A stretch of 64,000 nucleotides of DNA from assembly GCA_030620095.1 (NCBI GenBank), contig JAUTXW010002365.1, positions 248,001 through 312,000 on the forward strand. Reading direction: 5' to 3'. The translations under genes and the position numbers were made by a program. Below are positions 1 to 14,324 of this stretch, one piece after another. Below the pieces are notes generated by a model. It did no database searches. It worked only from the letters and a program-made list of their open reading frames with translations, and had not been told where the DNA came from. This DNA comes from Kuschelorhynchus macadamiae. Lineage: Eukaryota > Arthropoda > Insecta > Coleoptera > Curculionidae. Each line of letters begins with the position of its first letter. Positions within the stretch are counted from its first letter, which is position 1.

Positions 1-339
1 TTTTAGAAGCACAAACCTCTACTCTGGAGATTTTTAGTTGACCCATAATATTAACACAATGCAGTTTTTCACAAGCTTGAGGCTCGCTGCTGGTGTCATG
101 AAAAACGTCTTCATTCAGCCACTTTCTTCTAAAAACCTACGCACAACGTCTCCCAAAACACTACAACCCTCGGGTAACTTCTTATATATAATTATATGAA
201 TTAATTTATCTTTTGTTAATTTATTTAGGTCGCTTGAAATCTGACCGACGATCTCAAACGACGCCATGATCCTACCTGGGCAACCATATTTCAGCGTCAT
301 ATGATATTTGTTGCTCTGGCTGTATGTAGTGTCACGAGT

Positions 340-3334
<2,995 letters not shown>

Positions 3335-4458
3335 GAAATGCAGTGTAGTCTTGGTTTTTACACCAAATTCTCCGATTGTTGTAAACACTACTTTCAAAGG
3401 GTGGGAATAATGCAACGCCAAAACTAATACAGCATCAGTTGTGATGGCAACACTTACCCAATAATGAGTACTCCCTTCGAGCAATGTCCTACATTTCTTC
3501 CGCGTTCTTGTTTGCAGTCACCAACATTTTCCATGTCGTGTTAAATAGATGTTATGTTGAGACATCACAATTCAACCGTTTCGGCATAAAAGATCTGTGC
3601 ACAAAAAAACACCACCTTCTTCCGTTCGACAACTTGTTCAGACTCTTGGCGAAAATACCTCTATAACACCCGCGTAATTGCGCCGTATAGAGGGTAAACT
3701 TCACTTCATCTTCCAAAACTTTCAAGATGGTTGGCAATGAAATTGTGCAAATCGGGACTTATGGACTTTTCTTCATTCCATCGTCTCAATCGTCATGCAT
3801 GAGGATCGCACTATAATTCCCCTTTCCGCGTTAAAACACTGGACGATTAGGTCTGGCATTTCGCAGGTTTCGCAACGTGCTGCATGTCACTGACAAGCCC
3901 CAATAGGGTGAAACTGTCGGTGTCAAAAGTCTTCATTCATTGAGGCGATATCCGACTTCCAAAGAGACTGTTTCTCATATACATCTCGGTTGCATTGCAT
4001 TGCCAGCCATTTTTGGTTAGTGTTTTAAAGCGGAAAGGTGAATGGTGGTTTGTTCTTCATGGATGAAGATTGGGACGAAGGTATGAAGAAAAGTCCATAA
4101 GTCCATTTGCGCAATTTCATTGTCAGCCATCGTGAAACTTTTGGAAGGTGAGGTGTAGTTCACACTTTACACTGCGATTATAGAGGTATTCTCGCCAAGA
4201 GTCTGGAGAAGTTATGGATCTGTAGAAAGTGGTGACTTTGTGCACAGATCTTGTATGTCATGATGGTTGAATTGCGATGTCAATTTATCACAACACGGAA
4301 AATCTTGGTGACTGCGAACAAAAATGCGGAAAATTTGGACGAGTGTTGCCATCACAAATGATGCTATATCGTCTTTGGCGATGAGACATCCCGACCCTTT
4401 GGAAGTAGAAGTGGTGTTTACAACGATCGGAGAAAACCAAAACTATGTTTGTATTTCA
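3335..4458. mobile_element. Foldback element with ~430-500 bp inverted arms
   Basis: The left arm (about 3335-3842) and the right arm (about 4018-4458) are imperfect reverse complements around a ~175 bp loop. Matching landmarks are GTGATGGCAACACT (3440s) against its complement near 4345, CTATAGAGG against its complement near 4180, and CCTTTCCGCGTTAAAACACT (3820s) against its complement near 4020. The short frames inside are arm shadows. It carries no transposase, so it is non-autonomous. Exact ends and target duplication are not clear. Confidence 0.8.
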
Positions 4459-7400
4459 GTCATATTTATTTTCTTTAGTTTCCGACATATCAGTATTTAA
4501 CATATTGTCAACATTTGGTTTACATTCCACACCAACGCATTTCTCTTTCAGAGGGAAGAAAAAACTTTGAGTTACCATCCCTCTCTCATTGCACTTTGGT
4601 TATGGGGGTGCAAGAGCAGTGAAACCCTTATGAATGTAAAATTCGCATTATGTATAATAACTGAGATTCCTGTGTCTTATCATCCGAAGGGACAACAAGA
4701 TAGAGGCGGCTATCCCTGAACATAGTACCAAATGTGTTCTAGCCTCATCGCCCGATCGGCCTACCTCTGGGATTGCCGAAAATCTGATGAATGGGTGGCG
4801 TTCCAGAAGATAATTAATATAACTCTTTCCATCATTGGGCTGCTGTTATTAAACAATCGGTATCAGAATGCACATTACCACACATTACTGATAATTAGCA
4901 CATTCGTTAACATTGAAATACTTTTTTATATCATAACCAGCCTCAGGGCTAGCCTAAATTGAGGAAAGAGTAAAGAGATGTTGTCATGTCGTAGACTGGA
5001 GCACCACTACCTAAAAACTCGAGAAATCGGCCTCTTATATAAGATCTCGCAACGATTTCGTTATTCAAATTAAAGTTCATAACCAATCGCACTCTCCATT
5101 TTTAAAGCTCGTAAAACATCCAAAGCATAGCATTTCTAGCGGTCGGAAGACACCGAACTAATGCAAACTAATTTGCACAAATGTATATTTGATAACTAAC
5201 AAAAAGTGTATAAAGCAACTTCTTCCAAAAGGCTTTCTTTAGTCAAGAAAAAACCACAACTATCTCTCATAATAAATAGTTAATTGGTTAAGGCTGGTTA
5301 GTGCACAGCTAAATAATAATAGTGACAACCAAAAAGAGAACAATTTTCTATACTCATTTAAAAAACAAAACCAGGAAGTTTTGCCAAGCAGGAAATTTGA
5401 CGATCATTTTTTTAACACTTTATGCCTCGGGATACCGATTAAATTCGTTCGAAATATCGTCAAATCCATGAAAATCCGATAAGTTGAAAAAACAGAAATT
5501 TGCATTTCTTGACTAAACTAAAATGGGAAACTCAAAAAGTTATTAACAAAAAATGTGTATTTTATCTTCTTTACCTTGATAAATATTTCAGGTTTTTTAA
5601 AGTTTATTTTGTAAATTTTCATACCTAAGGGACTTTATCTCCAGAACGCAAAATAATTTGATCAAGAAAGCTCGTAATCTTATCCTAGCCCTTCGAGGAA
5701 GACTGTATAGTAAAGAATAAATACGTATAATGTTTTATTTAAATAATTTTTAATATTAACCTAGGTACCGATTTCGTCTTGGTGAGATGGTCCAAATCAT
5801 ATATTTGGGACATTAACTTTCCACCGCGAAACCGCTTTCGTAGGATGGATTATAATACAAACCAAAGTAACTCCCTCCGAGAAAAATTCGACTTTCTGGA
5901 GAATTTGAAATAATTTATTTCCCAAAGTTCATAGAAAATTTCCCTAAAAAACCTTAATGATAGATTAAAATACATACTCAAATATTGGAAAAATAGTACC
6001 GGTTCGATCCGAGCAACCTGGAACCCGGGATAAAAAGGAGTAACGGGAGGTCTTTTCATCGCGTTAGATTTTGCTATTGATACAAACGAGACTCGAGATG
6101 CTGGACAGCGAAAATCATCCAAAAATAGCTCGAGTCAGGGCAAACAGACTAGAAAGTGCTTGTTCAACGTTCCGTTAACTTGAATATTGCTAAATACCAC
6201 ATATGAAGAACTTGATCTTTGAATATTTATATTCTTTGCTCTCAATGAGGGAAATATCGGGACTTTATCTTACATTTGCACTTAGTAAGTTATTACGGTC
6301 TCGTTTGTGTATTTGCCTAATATCGTACGCACCCTTAAAAGCCTTGTATATTGCCGATGGGGTTGGTCAAGAGAAAGAACTACTTTTAGTGGCAAATAAA
6401 ATGTCCGCGTAGTTCAAGTAACGCCTTTAATCTGCCTACATCAAGCGTTTTCAAGCTTCTACTACTATCAGGCTTCAAGGGTTTAACCGAAAAATAACAG
6501 ATAAATCTTCATTTTGTGATAAAAACCTCGAAGTTAGAGAAAATTTAGTACTTTGTCTTAGCCTTCAGCAGGTGTAAAATTTTAAGTTTTATCTTCTCAG
6601 TGAAATTGTGCATTAATCTGATAAAAATCTAGACTTTTTTTAGCTAAAGATGTCACTCAAAAAATAGATGGTAGAATTGTTACTTAAGATTGTATTGTAA
6701 GTTTCTGCCAAAACCACTATTTTTCGAAAAGCCGGACACCGGAATCGACGCAAAAAATGTTGACGGGATGCCGGAACCGGATCCACTATTTCACTTAAAA
6801 ACAACCCTACTTTGATCGTTAATCCTTATTTATACGTATATAATAAGTATATGGTATTATTAGCCTTAAAAGTAATTTTTCAAACATTGAAGTTATTGAA
6901 GATTTCGTATTCGTATTCGCTACATTTTTGATCCCAGATTATTATTTATTGGGGTCAGAATCTTCAGGTTTCGCAAAAAGCAAGTTAATTACGAAAGAGA
7001 GAGTTAAACATTTATTTACAAATAAAAACATTCTAAAAAAAATTAATATAATATATGCAAGCAATTAAGAAAAGCTGTTTTTTTCTGCTCCCTAATCTGC
7101 ATATTATTAATTACAAATAACAATTTACAGTTTTTATTTCTGTTTTAAAAAACTATTTGTGTTATTTACTAGACAGTACATTACTTGTGTAGATTAGAAA
7201 TTATAGAGTGTTTAATTAAATTTGTCAAACACGTGCATCTGACAGAGCTACCTTACAAATGCTGGCTTAAGCATATATTCTGTAAGTAACGGCTGTTTTT
7301 TTCCTCTCCTGTATCAAACCCATCCCTGTAGAGGTTGGGCGCCCAGCTATATGCTAAACGGAAAGCATTTGACTGTAATTAATTAGACTTATCTCGCGTA

Positions 7401-8229
7401 GCGACTGACCTATAAGTTAAATATGGATTCCTGATAACTCAAGGGACATTTGAAGAGAAAATTAGAACGCACCACCAAAACAAATCAATACCCTAAAATC
7501 AGACGCGCAGCGATGAGTCCACATTCACTTCATTTCTTGCAGATTCCCTTCTCCACCACCATATCATCGACTAGACTCAGAATATAAAAATTTAGGTACC
7601 GTATCAGCATCTCATAGTTAACCATATCTATTTATCAGACAGAACTGAGGTTGAGACTAGGGTATTTTATAACTCATTTAACCGGGTCTCTGGGAAAAAA
7701 ATAGTTTATTTTTTTAATTTAAGTTATGCAAACTGGAATATTTATAATCAGTTAGCAAAGATCCCTTTAGTAATTATATAATATACAGAGTGTCCTATTT
7801 ATGAAATAATAATTTGTTGATTTATTGAATGAAGTGAATGTCACTTTTAATATCACAGATAGCATTTTAACTAAGAATCCTACAAGTTGTTTTTTAATAA
7901 AGTTTTTATCTCAAAAAATAATAAAGTTAAGGATTCTTAAAAGTAAGGGAAAGATTAATCTATTAAAAGCAAGACCAGGTTTTAAGATATTAGTATTGTC
8001 AAATTTTAAAGCCAAGAATATTAATCATCTAAGTCTTTCTCCATTTCACGTCTTAATAATCCGGCGGCAGCAAGTAAACATTCGCTGATGCAAAAGTTAA
8101 AATTAACAAACGTTAATTTATCAATCTCTTAGCAGAGATAAAAGTAGCTATAAGGGCTTATGGCTATAACTTTTACCCATATCTCAGCTATCGCATATTC
8201 ATGCTGCAATTTTGTGCTATATATGTTAG
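4459..8229. other. Anonymous AT-rich sequence
   Basis: Only short frames without recognisable domains occur here. No RNA gene or clear repeat is seen. Confidence 0.5.
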
Positions 8230-8960
8230 CTTTTCTAGAGAGATTAACAGTTTTCTGATTAAACTGCTTCGTGTTTATTCCTAAGAAGTTTTGAGCCTTT
8301 ATTACCCGGCCCGTTAATAAAGGGTTTTGGCAGTTTATTGTGGGTAAAACGTGTGTTAAAATGAACATGGCTATGTACTAACATTATTTGTGCACAACGT
8401 GTCAATATCACACCTATTATAACTTACCAAATATTGTACTCATACAATCTAGAAAGTCCCAGATCGGCGAATAATTTGGAACAATGCAAAATATCGAAAC
8501 AAATTCATTATAAAGTTTGTATCGTTTACTAGGGTCTACAATTTGATAGTATTTCAAACATATAGGATTTGATTTTAAAATTCCTTGTCTTACATTTTCT
8601 GCTTCTGTATTGTATCTTGAAAAATATTTAGATTAATTAGAAGACCACAATAATGCTAAGTTGTTCCTATCAAAGTAAAAGCAGCCGTCAAATTAAACAA
8701 AAAAAAAACAAATTGCAGTCGTCTTCATTGCCTAATTGCAAAATAGATTACTTTATTGACAAAAAAAGGCTGATTTTCTACGAGCGTGTGAAAAATAAGA
8801 CTCTTTTTCAGGCGTAAAATAGTCTTTCTTCATAGAATTGGTAAAGCAAATCAGTTAATAAAATGCAGATTGCTGAATTAATATTAATACTTCATAAAGA
8901 ACAATTAGGTCACTTTTAAATTACAAATTAATACCAACATATTGGTTAAGTTGGATATTA
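8230..8960. repeat. ~1 kb tandem repeat, unit 1, left part
   Basis: Matches 30545-31085 in the same order and orientation. Landmarks are CCTTTATTACCCG.CCCGTTAATAAAGGG (8293 and 30570), AAACGTGTGTTAAAATGAACATG, and a 300 bp block with GGCTGATTTTCTACGAGCGTGTG (8769 and 30887). It stops at 8960, where a LINE is inserted. The unit resumes at 26788. Confidence 0.8.
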
Positions 8961-10038
8961 GAATAGAGTAGAATAGAATAGGATATATTACCAGAAAATC
9001 ATACATTTCGTACATAGGATCGTCAAGAAATTTACAATAAAATAAATTATAGTCAATGAATAAATACAATAAAATAATATAACCAAACCATATAACCAAT
9101 ATTAAAATAAATAGAATTTAAATAGCATATAAACAAATAAGCAAATAAATAGACATAAATAAAACAAAAAAAAAACAATAAACAATCTACCAAGCCTGAC
9201 AATCTTCAGGGACAATCACCAAAAGACAACAAAAAACTTAATAAAATAAATATAAATTTGGCAAATACTCCTTCGTTTTCACTCCTTGTAATTTATAAAC
9301 TCTGCTATAGAATAAAAAGCCTTGTCCAGGATAAATTCTTTTACAACATTTTTAAAAATTTTACCTTGATACCGTTTGAATCTTTGTGACATTTTATTGT
9401 ATAAATACTCGCAGTTGTATAAAGGGGATCCTCTAAAAAAAGTTTTTTTATGTTTAGACATCTTAAGTATCTCAGTATTTCTAGTAAAATGCGAATTAGC
9501 TTGGCCTAGCCTTTCATATTCAGAAGCATTATCTTGAACAAACAACAGGCATCTCAGTATATATAAACACGGGACAGTTAATATTTTCTTTTCTCTGAAC
9601 AGTGTTCTACAGCTCTCCAGCGGTTTAAGATTAAATATTAATCTTAATATCCTCTTTTGAGACACGAATATGCGATCACAACCCTTGTGACCCCAGCATA
9701 CTATATTATTAGATATATGGCTGAAAACCATTGCGTAATATGCTGTTAACATACCCCCTTCGTCAAGTGAAGATTTAAGATAGCAAAATATGTCGAATTT
9801 AATTTGGAGCCGATATGGTCAATGTGTTTTCAAAAGATATATGTGCCTAAAAACTTTGTACCTTCAGAGAATTTTATTTTTGTGTCTTTTTGAAATATTA
9901 AGGAGAGAGGGTTCCGAATAAATGTATTAACAAATACGGTCTTGTCTGGGTCTACGATTAACTGATTCTCCCGACACCAAGCCTCCATATTAACACATAA
10001 GTAGAGAAGGTATGCGGGTTCTGAATGTGGTGCTACTA
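8961..10038 (-). pseudogene. LINE-A 3' half (reverse transcriptase C-terminus and 3' end)
   Basis: Reverse-strand coding remnant of a Jockey/CR1-type LINE. The longest open piece (9279-9752, 157 aa) has the typical post-RT region with 'SQKRILRLIF' and 'CLYILRCLLFV'. Upstream, 9900-10020 reads as the RT 'MEAWCRENQLIVDPDKT' block in another frame, so at least one frameshift is present. The 3' end at the left carries a GAATA-type short repeat (8961-8985), as in many LINE tails. The Polinton splits this LINE from its 5' half at 25947-26787. Confidence 0.75.
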
Positions 10039-10716
10039 AGCCCCGCCCACCTATGTGACGTCATTCGACCTTGAGATTAAGCTCCGCCTCCTGACCAATG
10101 AGATTAAGCCCCGCCCCATGATCATGATTATTAAGTCCCGCTCCCATGGCTTTGGAGAGTTAAGCTCCGCCACATGACCAATGAGATTAAGCCCCGCCCC
10201 TTGACCATGAGATTAAGCCCCGCCCCACGACCTTGGAGAGTTTTGCATACCACGTTTTCATATTTTTCCTTGAGGTGACGTCATATGACCTTGAGCGCAC
10301 GTGCTTACATCAGATATATTGTTTGGCCTTGGGGGTGTGACGTTTTCATGTTTATCCTTGAAGTGACGTCATATGACCTTTGGCCTTGGGGGTGTGTGAC
10401 GACAGATGGCCTCGAGTGTTAACTATTAAAACCAAATGATATTTAAATAAACAACATTTAGAAATATTTATTTAATTTGGTATTAATTACAATTTTTAAA
10501 TTTGTGGGTTTAAAATTAAATGTACCAAGCAATAGCAGATCAATATTTAAATTTGAGTGTTTAGAATAAACAAAGGGGGTATGTGACGTCATTTGCAGTA
10601 GATAGGTATCTTTTTTAAAAGGTGTGTTGATTAATATGGTGTATTGGATTTAAGCTTACGCCGGACGGTCAATATGACATGCAGGGATTGGGTGTTTGGG
10701 TTAATGTGGTAAAAAG

Positions 10717-11194
10717 GTTAAATTATGCCCAAAAACCAGAAAACATCATTTTCGTATAAAATTCACGAATCCTATTGCAGTAGATAGGCTAAAATATGAT
10801 ATGCAGGGCTTGGGTGTTTGGGTTAATTGCCCCGCCCACATAACCTTGGGTCTATTTGACCTTGAAACATTTTGAAGGTCAAATTGTATGATCTTGGGTT
10901 TATTTGCTTTTGAAAATGTTTCCTGACCTTGAGAGCCCAGGTGTGCTGTGTAGACGGTTAAATTATGCCCAAAAACCAGAAAACATCATTTTCGTATAAA
11001 ATTCACGAATCCTAGTGCAGTAGATAGGCTAAAATATGATATGCAGGGCTTGGGTGTTTGGGTTAATTGCCCTGCCCACATAACCTTGGGTCTGTTTGAC
11101 CTCGAAACATTTTGAAGGTCAAATTGTATGACCTTGGATTTATTTGCCTTTGAAAATTTTTCCTGACCTTGAGAGCCCAGGTGTGCTGTGTAGT
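10717..11194. repeat. 240-bp tandem duplication within the left TIR
   Basis: The block starting GGTTAAATTATGCCCAAAAA at 10717 recurs at 10957 with a few substitutions. A third partial copy (AACCTTGGGTCTATTTGACC) starts near 11323. The right TIR has only one equivalent (about 25000-25290), so the duplication arose on the left. Confidence 0.9.
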
Positions 11195-11496
11195 TTGACC
11201 TTGAGGCGATGTGACGTCATATGACATTGAGCGCGCAACATACTTTTTCGATATTTTGTCCATGACCTTGAGAGCCCAGGTATGTTTCACATTATTTTAT
11301 AAATCAGAAATGTCTAACGAAAAACCTTGGGTCTATTTGACCTTGAAACATTTTGAAGGTCAAATTGTATGACCTTGGGTTTATTTGCCCTTGAAAATTT
11401 TTCCTGACCGCGTTTGGTTTCGAACCTTAAATTATGTATGAATAAATAGTTTTAGAAAGTTGTAAATATTTAGTTAGGTAAAAAATAAAATATTAA

Positions 11497-11652
11497 GCTG
11501 AAAACTCCTTATAGAGATAATTTTTGAGTGTACGTATGACTCGTTCAACCATCGCAGCTTTTTTTGTGCTGTACATCGAATAATGATTAATGTTATATTC
11601 CTTAACAAGATTTTGGAATATGTTATTAAAATCTTCTTTTCCCTGATCGCTT
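11497..11652 (-). pseudogene. Duplicated integrase core fragment inside left TIR
   Basis: A near copy of 11996-12152, which encodes the part of integrase from just after the second Asp through the Glu motif (VERVIRTLKNYLYKEF). It is fused to TIR sequence on both sides, and its inverted partner is at 24775-24920. No start codon, and not a gene. Confidence 0.85.
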
Positions 11653-11718
11653 GGGGGTATGTGGCGTCATTTGCAGTAGATAGGTATCTTTTTTAAATTC
11701 TGTTATTTTCAACAATTT

Positions 11719-12447
11719 TTAAATTTGTTTGTTGTTAACTTTTGCGATTTTAAACTGTTCCGAGGACCATGAGGGCGTATATCCTTTATCAAAGACACTT
11801 TTGTGTTTGCTTATTCGAACTATATCACCCAAACGAAATTAAAACTTTTTGGGTACTATTTTTATCCAATTGTATGCATTAATGCGTGTGGTTGATTTAA
11901 CGTTTATAGGTTTCATACCAATAGTACGATGCTCTGTGTTATTATAGGTTTTCGTTATGACTGGTAAAAGTTGTATCCATTTGTAGGAACCTCTAGCTGA
12001 AAACTCCTTATAGAGGTAATTTTTGAGTGTACGTATGACTCGTTCAACTATCGCAGCTTTTTTGGTGCTGTACGCCGAATAATGATTAATGTTATATTCC
12101 TTAACAAGATTTTGGAATATGTTATTAAAAAATTCTTTTCCCTGGTCGCTTTGTAGATTTATTGGTGTATATCTTGCTTCTTTAAAAATGTTTTTCATTG
12201 CTTTAGTGACTTCAGCCCCTGTCTTGTTTCTAATCGCCCTAGTATAGACAAATTTGGAGTAGCAATTTATGCACACCAAGATATAGCGATATCCATCGTT
12301 TTCATTTGCATACTGTTGCATTTCCGCCAAATCTGTTTGCCACAAGTCTTCATATCCTTTAATGATGGTGTGTCTTCTGGGAAAATTTTTTCTCGCGGAC
12401 CTATGAAGTTCATTGACAATTTTTATTTTTTTTGTGCTAGTATTCAT
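11719..12447 (-). pseudogene. int: Polinton DDE integrase (one in-frame stop)
   Basis: Retrovirus-like integrase that would insert the element into the host genome. The open part (11839-12447, 202 aa) shows the catalytic triad: Asp in WQTDLAEMQ, Asp in LQSDQGKEF and Glu in VERVIRTLKN, with typical spacing. A TAA at 11839-11841 interrupts it. The same frame then runs about 40 codons to TAA at 11719, covering the basic C-terminal RLGD...VFDKGY region seen in retroelement integrases. The matching right TIR fragment has AAA where this copy has TAA, so the stop is a recent single change. An N-terminal zinc-binding region is not evident. The 3' part lies in the TIR. Confidence 0.9.
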
Positions 12448-12494
12448 AGTTCCAACTCACGCCTCTTGAGATACTAATCAAATTAGGTGATTAC

Positions 12495-13583
12495 TTAATA
12501 AATTATACCTTCCTCACGAAGTTCTTCTATAATTGACATTATTTCATTATCGTGTCCGGTATGACCAGCCATCTTTGAACTCCACAGCAATCGTAACCGT
12601 TCTACCAGCTCCTTCGGTTTATTCTAATATACATAGCTAGGAGTTTCCGATAAAACACGTTTCTTTAATGGTAGCACTACTTGAGCATATGTTTTTTTAC
12701 CTGCGATCCCACTTCCCAATCGATTCCCTGTCATTAATGGTTTTATAATCTCTAAATATTTTTTCCGCCTGGTTTCCTGTAGTCCCCGCTTCTCATCATA
12801 GCCCTTGTATGGTGCATTTGTCAACCAGAGCATCTTTTTATAGTCTTCTGCCACTTCGGGAGTCATCTTTTCGATATGCTCTAATACCCGTGGATTTTTT
12901 AAGAATATCAAATCGTAAAGTTCCGCATTCCCTTCAAAGGTTGCAATATTCTTAGATTCGCGCCATAGTGTCACTTTACCAGGAGGAAAACGTATTTCCA
13001 AATTACCCATAAACTTTTTGTTTTTTACTTTTGAATTATGATGTACTCCATAAACTGTATCGAATTGTGATGGTTTTGTCTTTAAACCATTCATATATGT
13101 ATTAATGATAATATCCGGAGATGAGCGATCTTTTAATGTGACAGCTGACATTGTAGATTTGTTTGATGGAGAAGGTATTGCATAAATTCCATCTAACGTC
13201 TCGTTTTTCGGGGTATCTATCGATGTTTCAGCCGTGTACTTGGGCCTTTCTGTGATCGGTGTTGATGTTTCTACAGGAAACTCTTCTGACATGAACATGC
13301 TTGATTTATTTAATGGCTCCTCTATGTATGTGCTTAAACTTTTCGGTTGTGATTGTACATGTTTACGAGACTTTTGTGTTACTGCATTGGATATAGAAGT
13401 CAAAGGCTTAGCAATCGGCTCATAAAATTTGTCGAATTCAAATTTATCTTGTACATTAGCAGCTCTAATTTGTTTAAACTTTTTTCGAACGGCATCTGTA
13501 ACCCCAATCAATTGACGTTTCAGATCAATGTCATTATTCATCATGTTGTCAGAGTATCTCACAATTATGTAATGCGAAGTCAC
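12495..13583 (-). pseudogene. DUF8207-type Polinton protein (one in-frame stop near the end)
   Basis: The open part (12624-13583, 319 aa) has a Lys/Arg-rich N-terminus, a Ser/Thr/Pro-rich middle and a C-terminal domain with 'YGVHHNSKVKNKKFMGN', 'ELYDLIFLKNP' and 'YKKMLWLTNAPY', which I recognise as the uncharacterised DUF8207 domain common in insect Polintons. A TAG at 12624-12626 ends it. The same frame then continues 42 codons to TAA at 12495 and contains the family tail AGHTGHDNEIMSIIEELREE. So the TAG is probably a nonsense change of a Trp codon. The start lies 5 bp after the ATPase stop, as in a co-transcribed pair. Function is unknown; virion or packaging roles are possible from context only. 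Confidence 0.8.
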
Positions 13584-13588
13584 TGATC

Positions 13589-14302
13589 TTACTCTGTGTA
13601 TATATAGTTATCGAACCCCTTGCGATATCTTCCCGAATTTAAATCGCTATCCTTATCAATAACGAGGAATCCATACTTGTCATTCCAACATTTAGCACAC
13701 ATCTCTTGAAATTGTGTAAAAGTCACATCTGGCGATACATGATCAGAAAAAATATGTCGTAAATTCATTTCGTCTTGTTTAAACATTATAATTAAATTGG
13801 CGTTGTCACGTACTAATTGCTTGGGAACTCGGGAATAGGTTTGTGCTAGGTAGAAACTATCTACATTTTTATGTCGTCCCATACTAAAATATGATCGTAT
13901 AATATCTTGTTTTTCACACATTACGTCATCAAATATAAATATTGAATTTGGTTTGGCATCGGATGGATCCACGATATTTGTTGTATCGCAAAAAGTATAA
14001 TAACCAAGACCCTTAATTGGCGTGAAAATTTTCCTGATATATTCGTATTTGGGTTGATACAACGACTTTGAATATACGTAGACATTTTCAAGCAAGGTAA
14101 TCATAACATTTGTTTTTCCACAATTAGAAGGTCCTATTAGCAATCCACGAATTGATAATGGCAACAAAGGACCATGCCGACGTCCCACATTTTTCCCTAC
14201 ATGTCCAGATCCAACCTTTTCATCGAGATTATCTATTTCTAGCTTCTGTTTCAGCTTAACAATATGCATCATAGTGAAAAAAAAATATTTTATATCGAAC
14301 AC
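13589..14302 (-). CDS. Genome-packaging ATPase (FtsK/HerA type)
   Basis: 237 aa, intact. Walker A is GPSNCGKT near residue 57, Walker B is SIFIFDDV near 124, and an arginine/sensor region follows (YFSMGRHKNVDSFYLAQTYS). This matches the A32-like ATPases that pump DNA into capsids in Polintons and adintovirus-like viruses. A second Met at about residue 11 (14272) could be the real start, since the first ten residues are hydrophobic and atypical. It is divergent from the PLA2 gene with only 22 bp between the ATGs, so both promoters must overlap coding DNA or share a small core. Confidence 0.92.
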   Translation of the reverse strand: MFDIKYFFFTMMHIVKLKQKLEIDNLDEKVGSGHVGKNVGRRHGPLLPLSIRGLLIGPSNCGKTNVMITLLENVYVYSKSLYQPKYEYIRKIFTPIKGLGYYTFCDTTNIVDPSDAKPNSIFIFDDVMCEKQDIIRSYFSMGRHKNVDSFYLAQTYSRVPKQLVRDNANLIIMFKQDEMNLRHIFSDHVSPDVTFTQFQEMCAKCWNDKYGFLVIDKDSDLNSGRYRKGFDNYIYTE

Positions 14303-14324
14303 TCGGCTTTAACTACTCATTCAG

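Larger units (their letters stand above)
10059..11970. repeat. Polinton left terminal inverted repeat
   Basis: Reverse complement of 24451-25946, starting CGTCATTCGACCTTGAGATT. Outer part: repeated AAGCCCCGCCCC, GACCAATGAG, TGACGTCA and TGACCTTGA motifs. Middle part: a 240 bp tandem duplication. Inner part: integrase fragments and the integrase 3' end. It is longer than the right copy, partly because of the duplication. The small reverse frame at 11063-11290 runs over these repeats and is not a gene. Confidence 0.9.

Noticed and set aside
5850..6122. 90-aa reverse ORF as a host gene
   Set aside because: No domain, no splice context, and composition like the flanking noncoding DNA.
10040..10420. 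CpG-island promoter of a host gene at the Polinton left end
   Set aside because: The GC-rich motifs recur inverted at the other end, so they belong to the element's TIR.
11063..11290. 75-aa reverse ORF in the Polinton left TIR
   Set aside because: Runs across noncoding TIR repeats; the homologous right TIR does not keep the frame.
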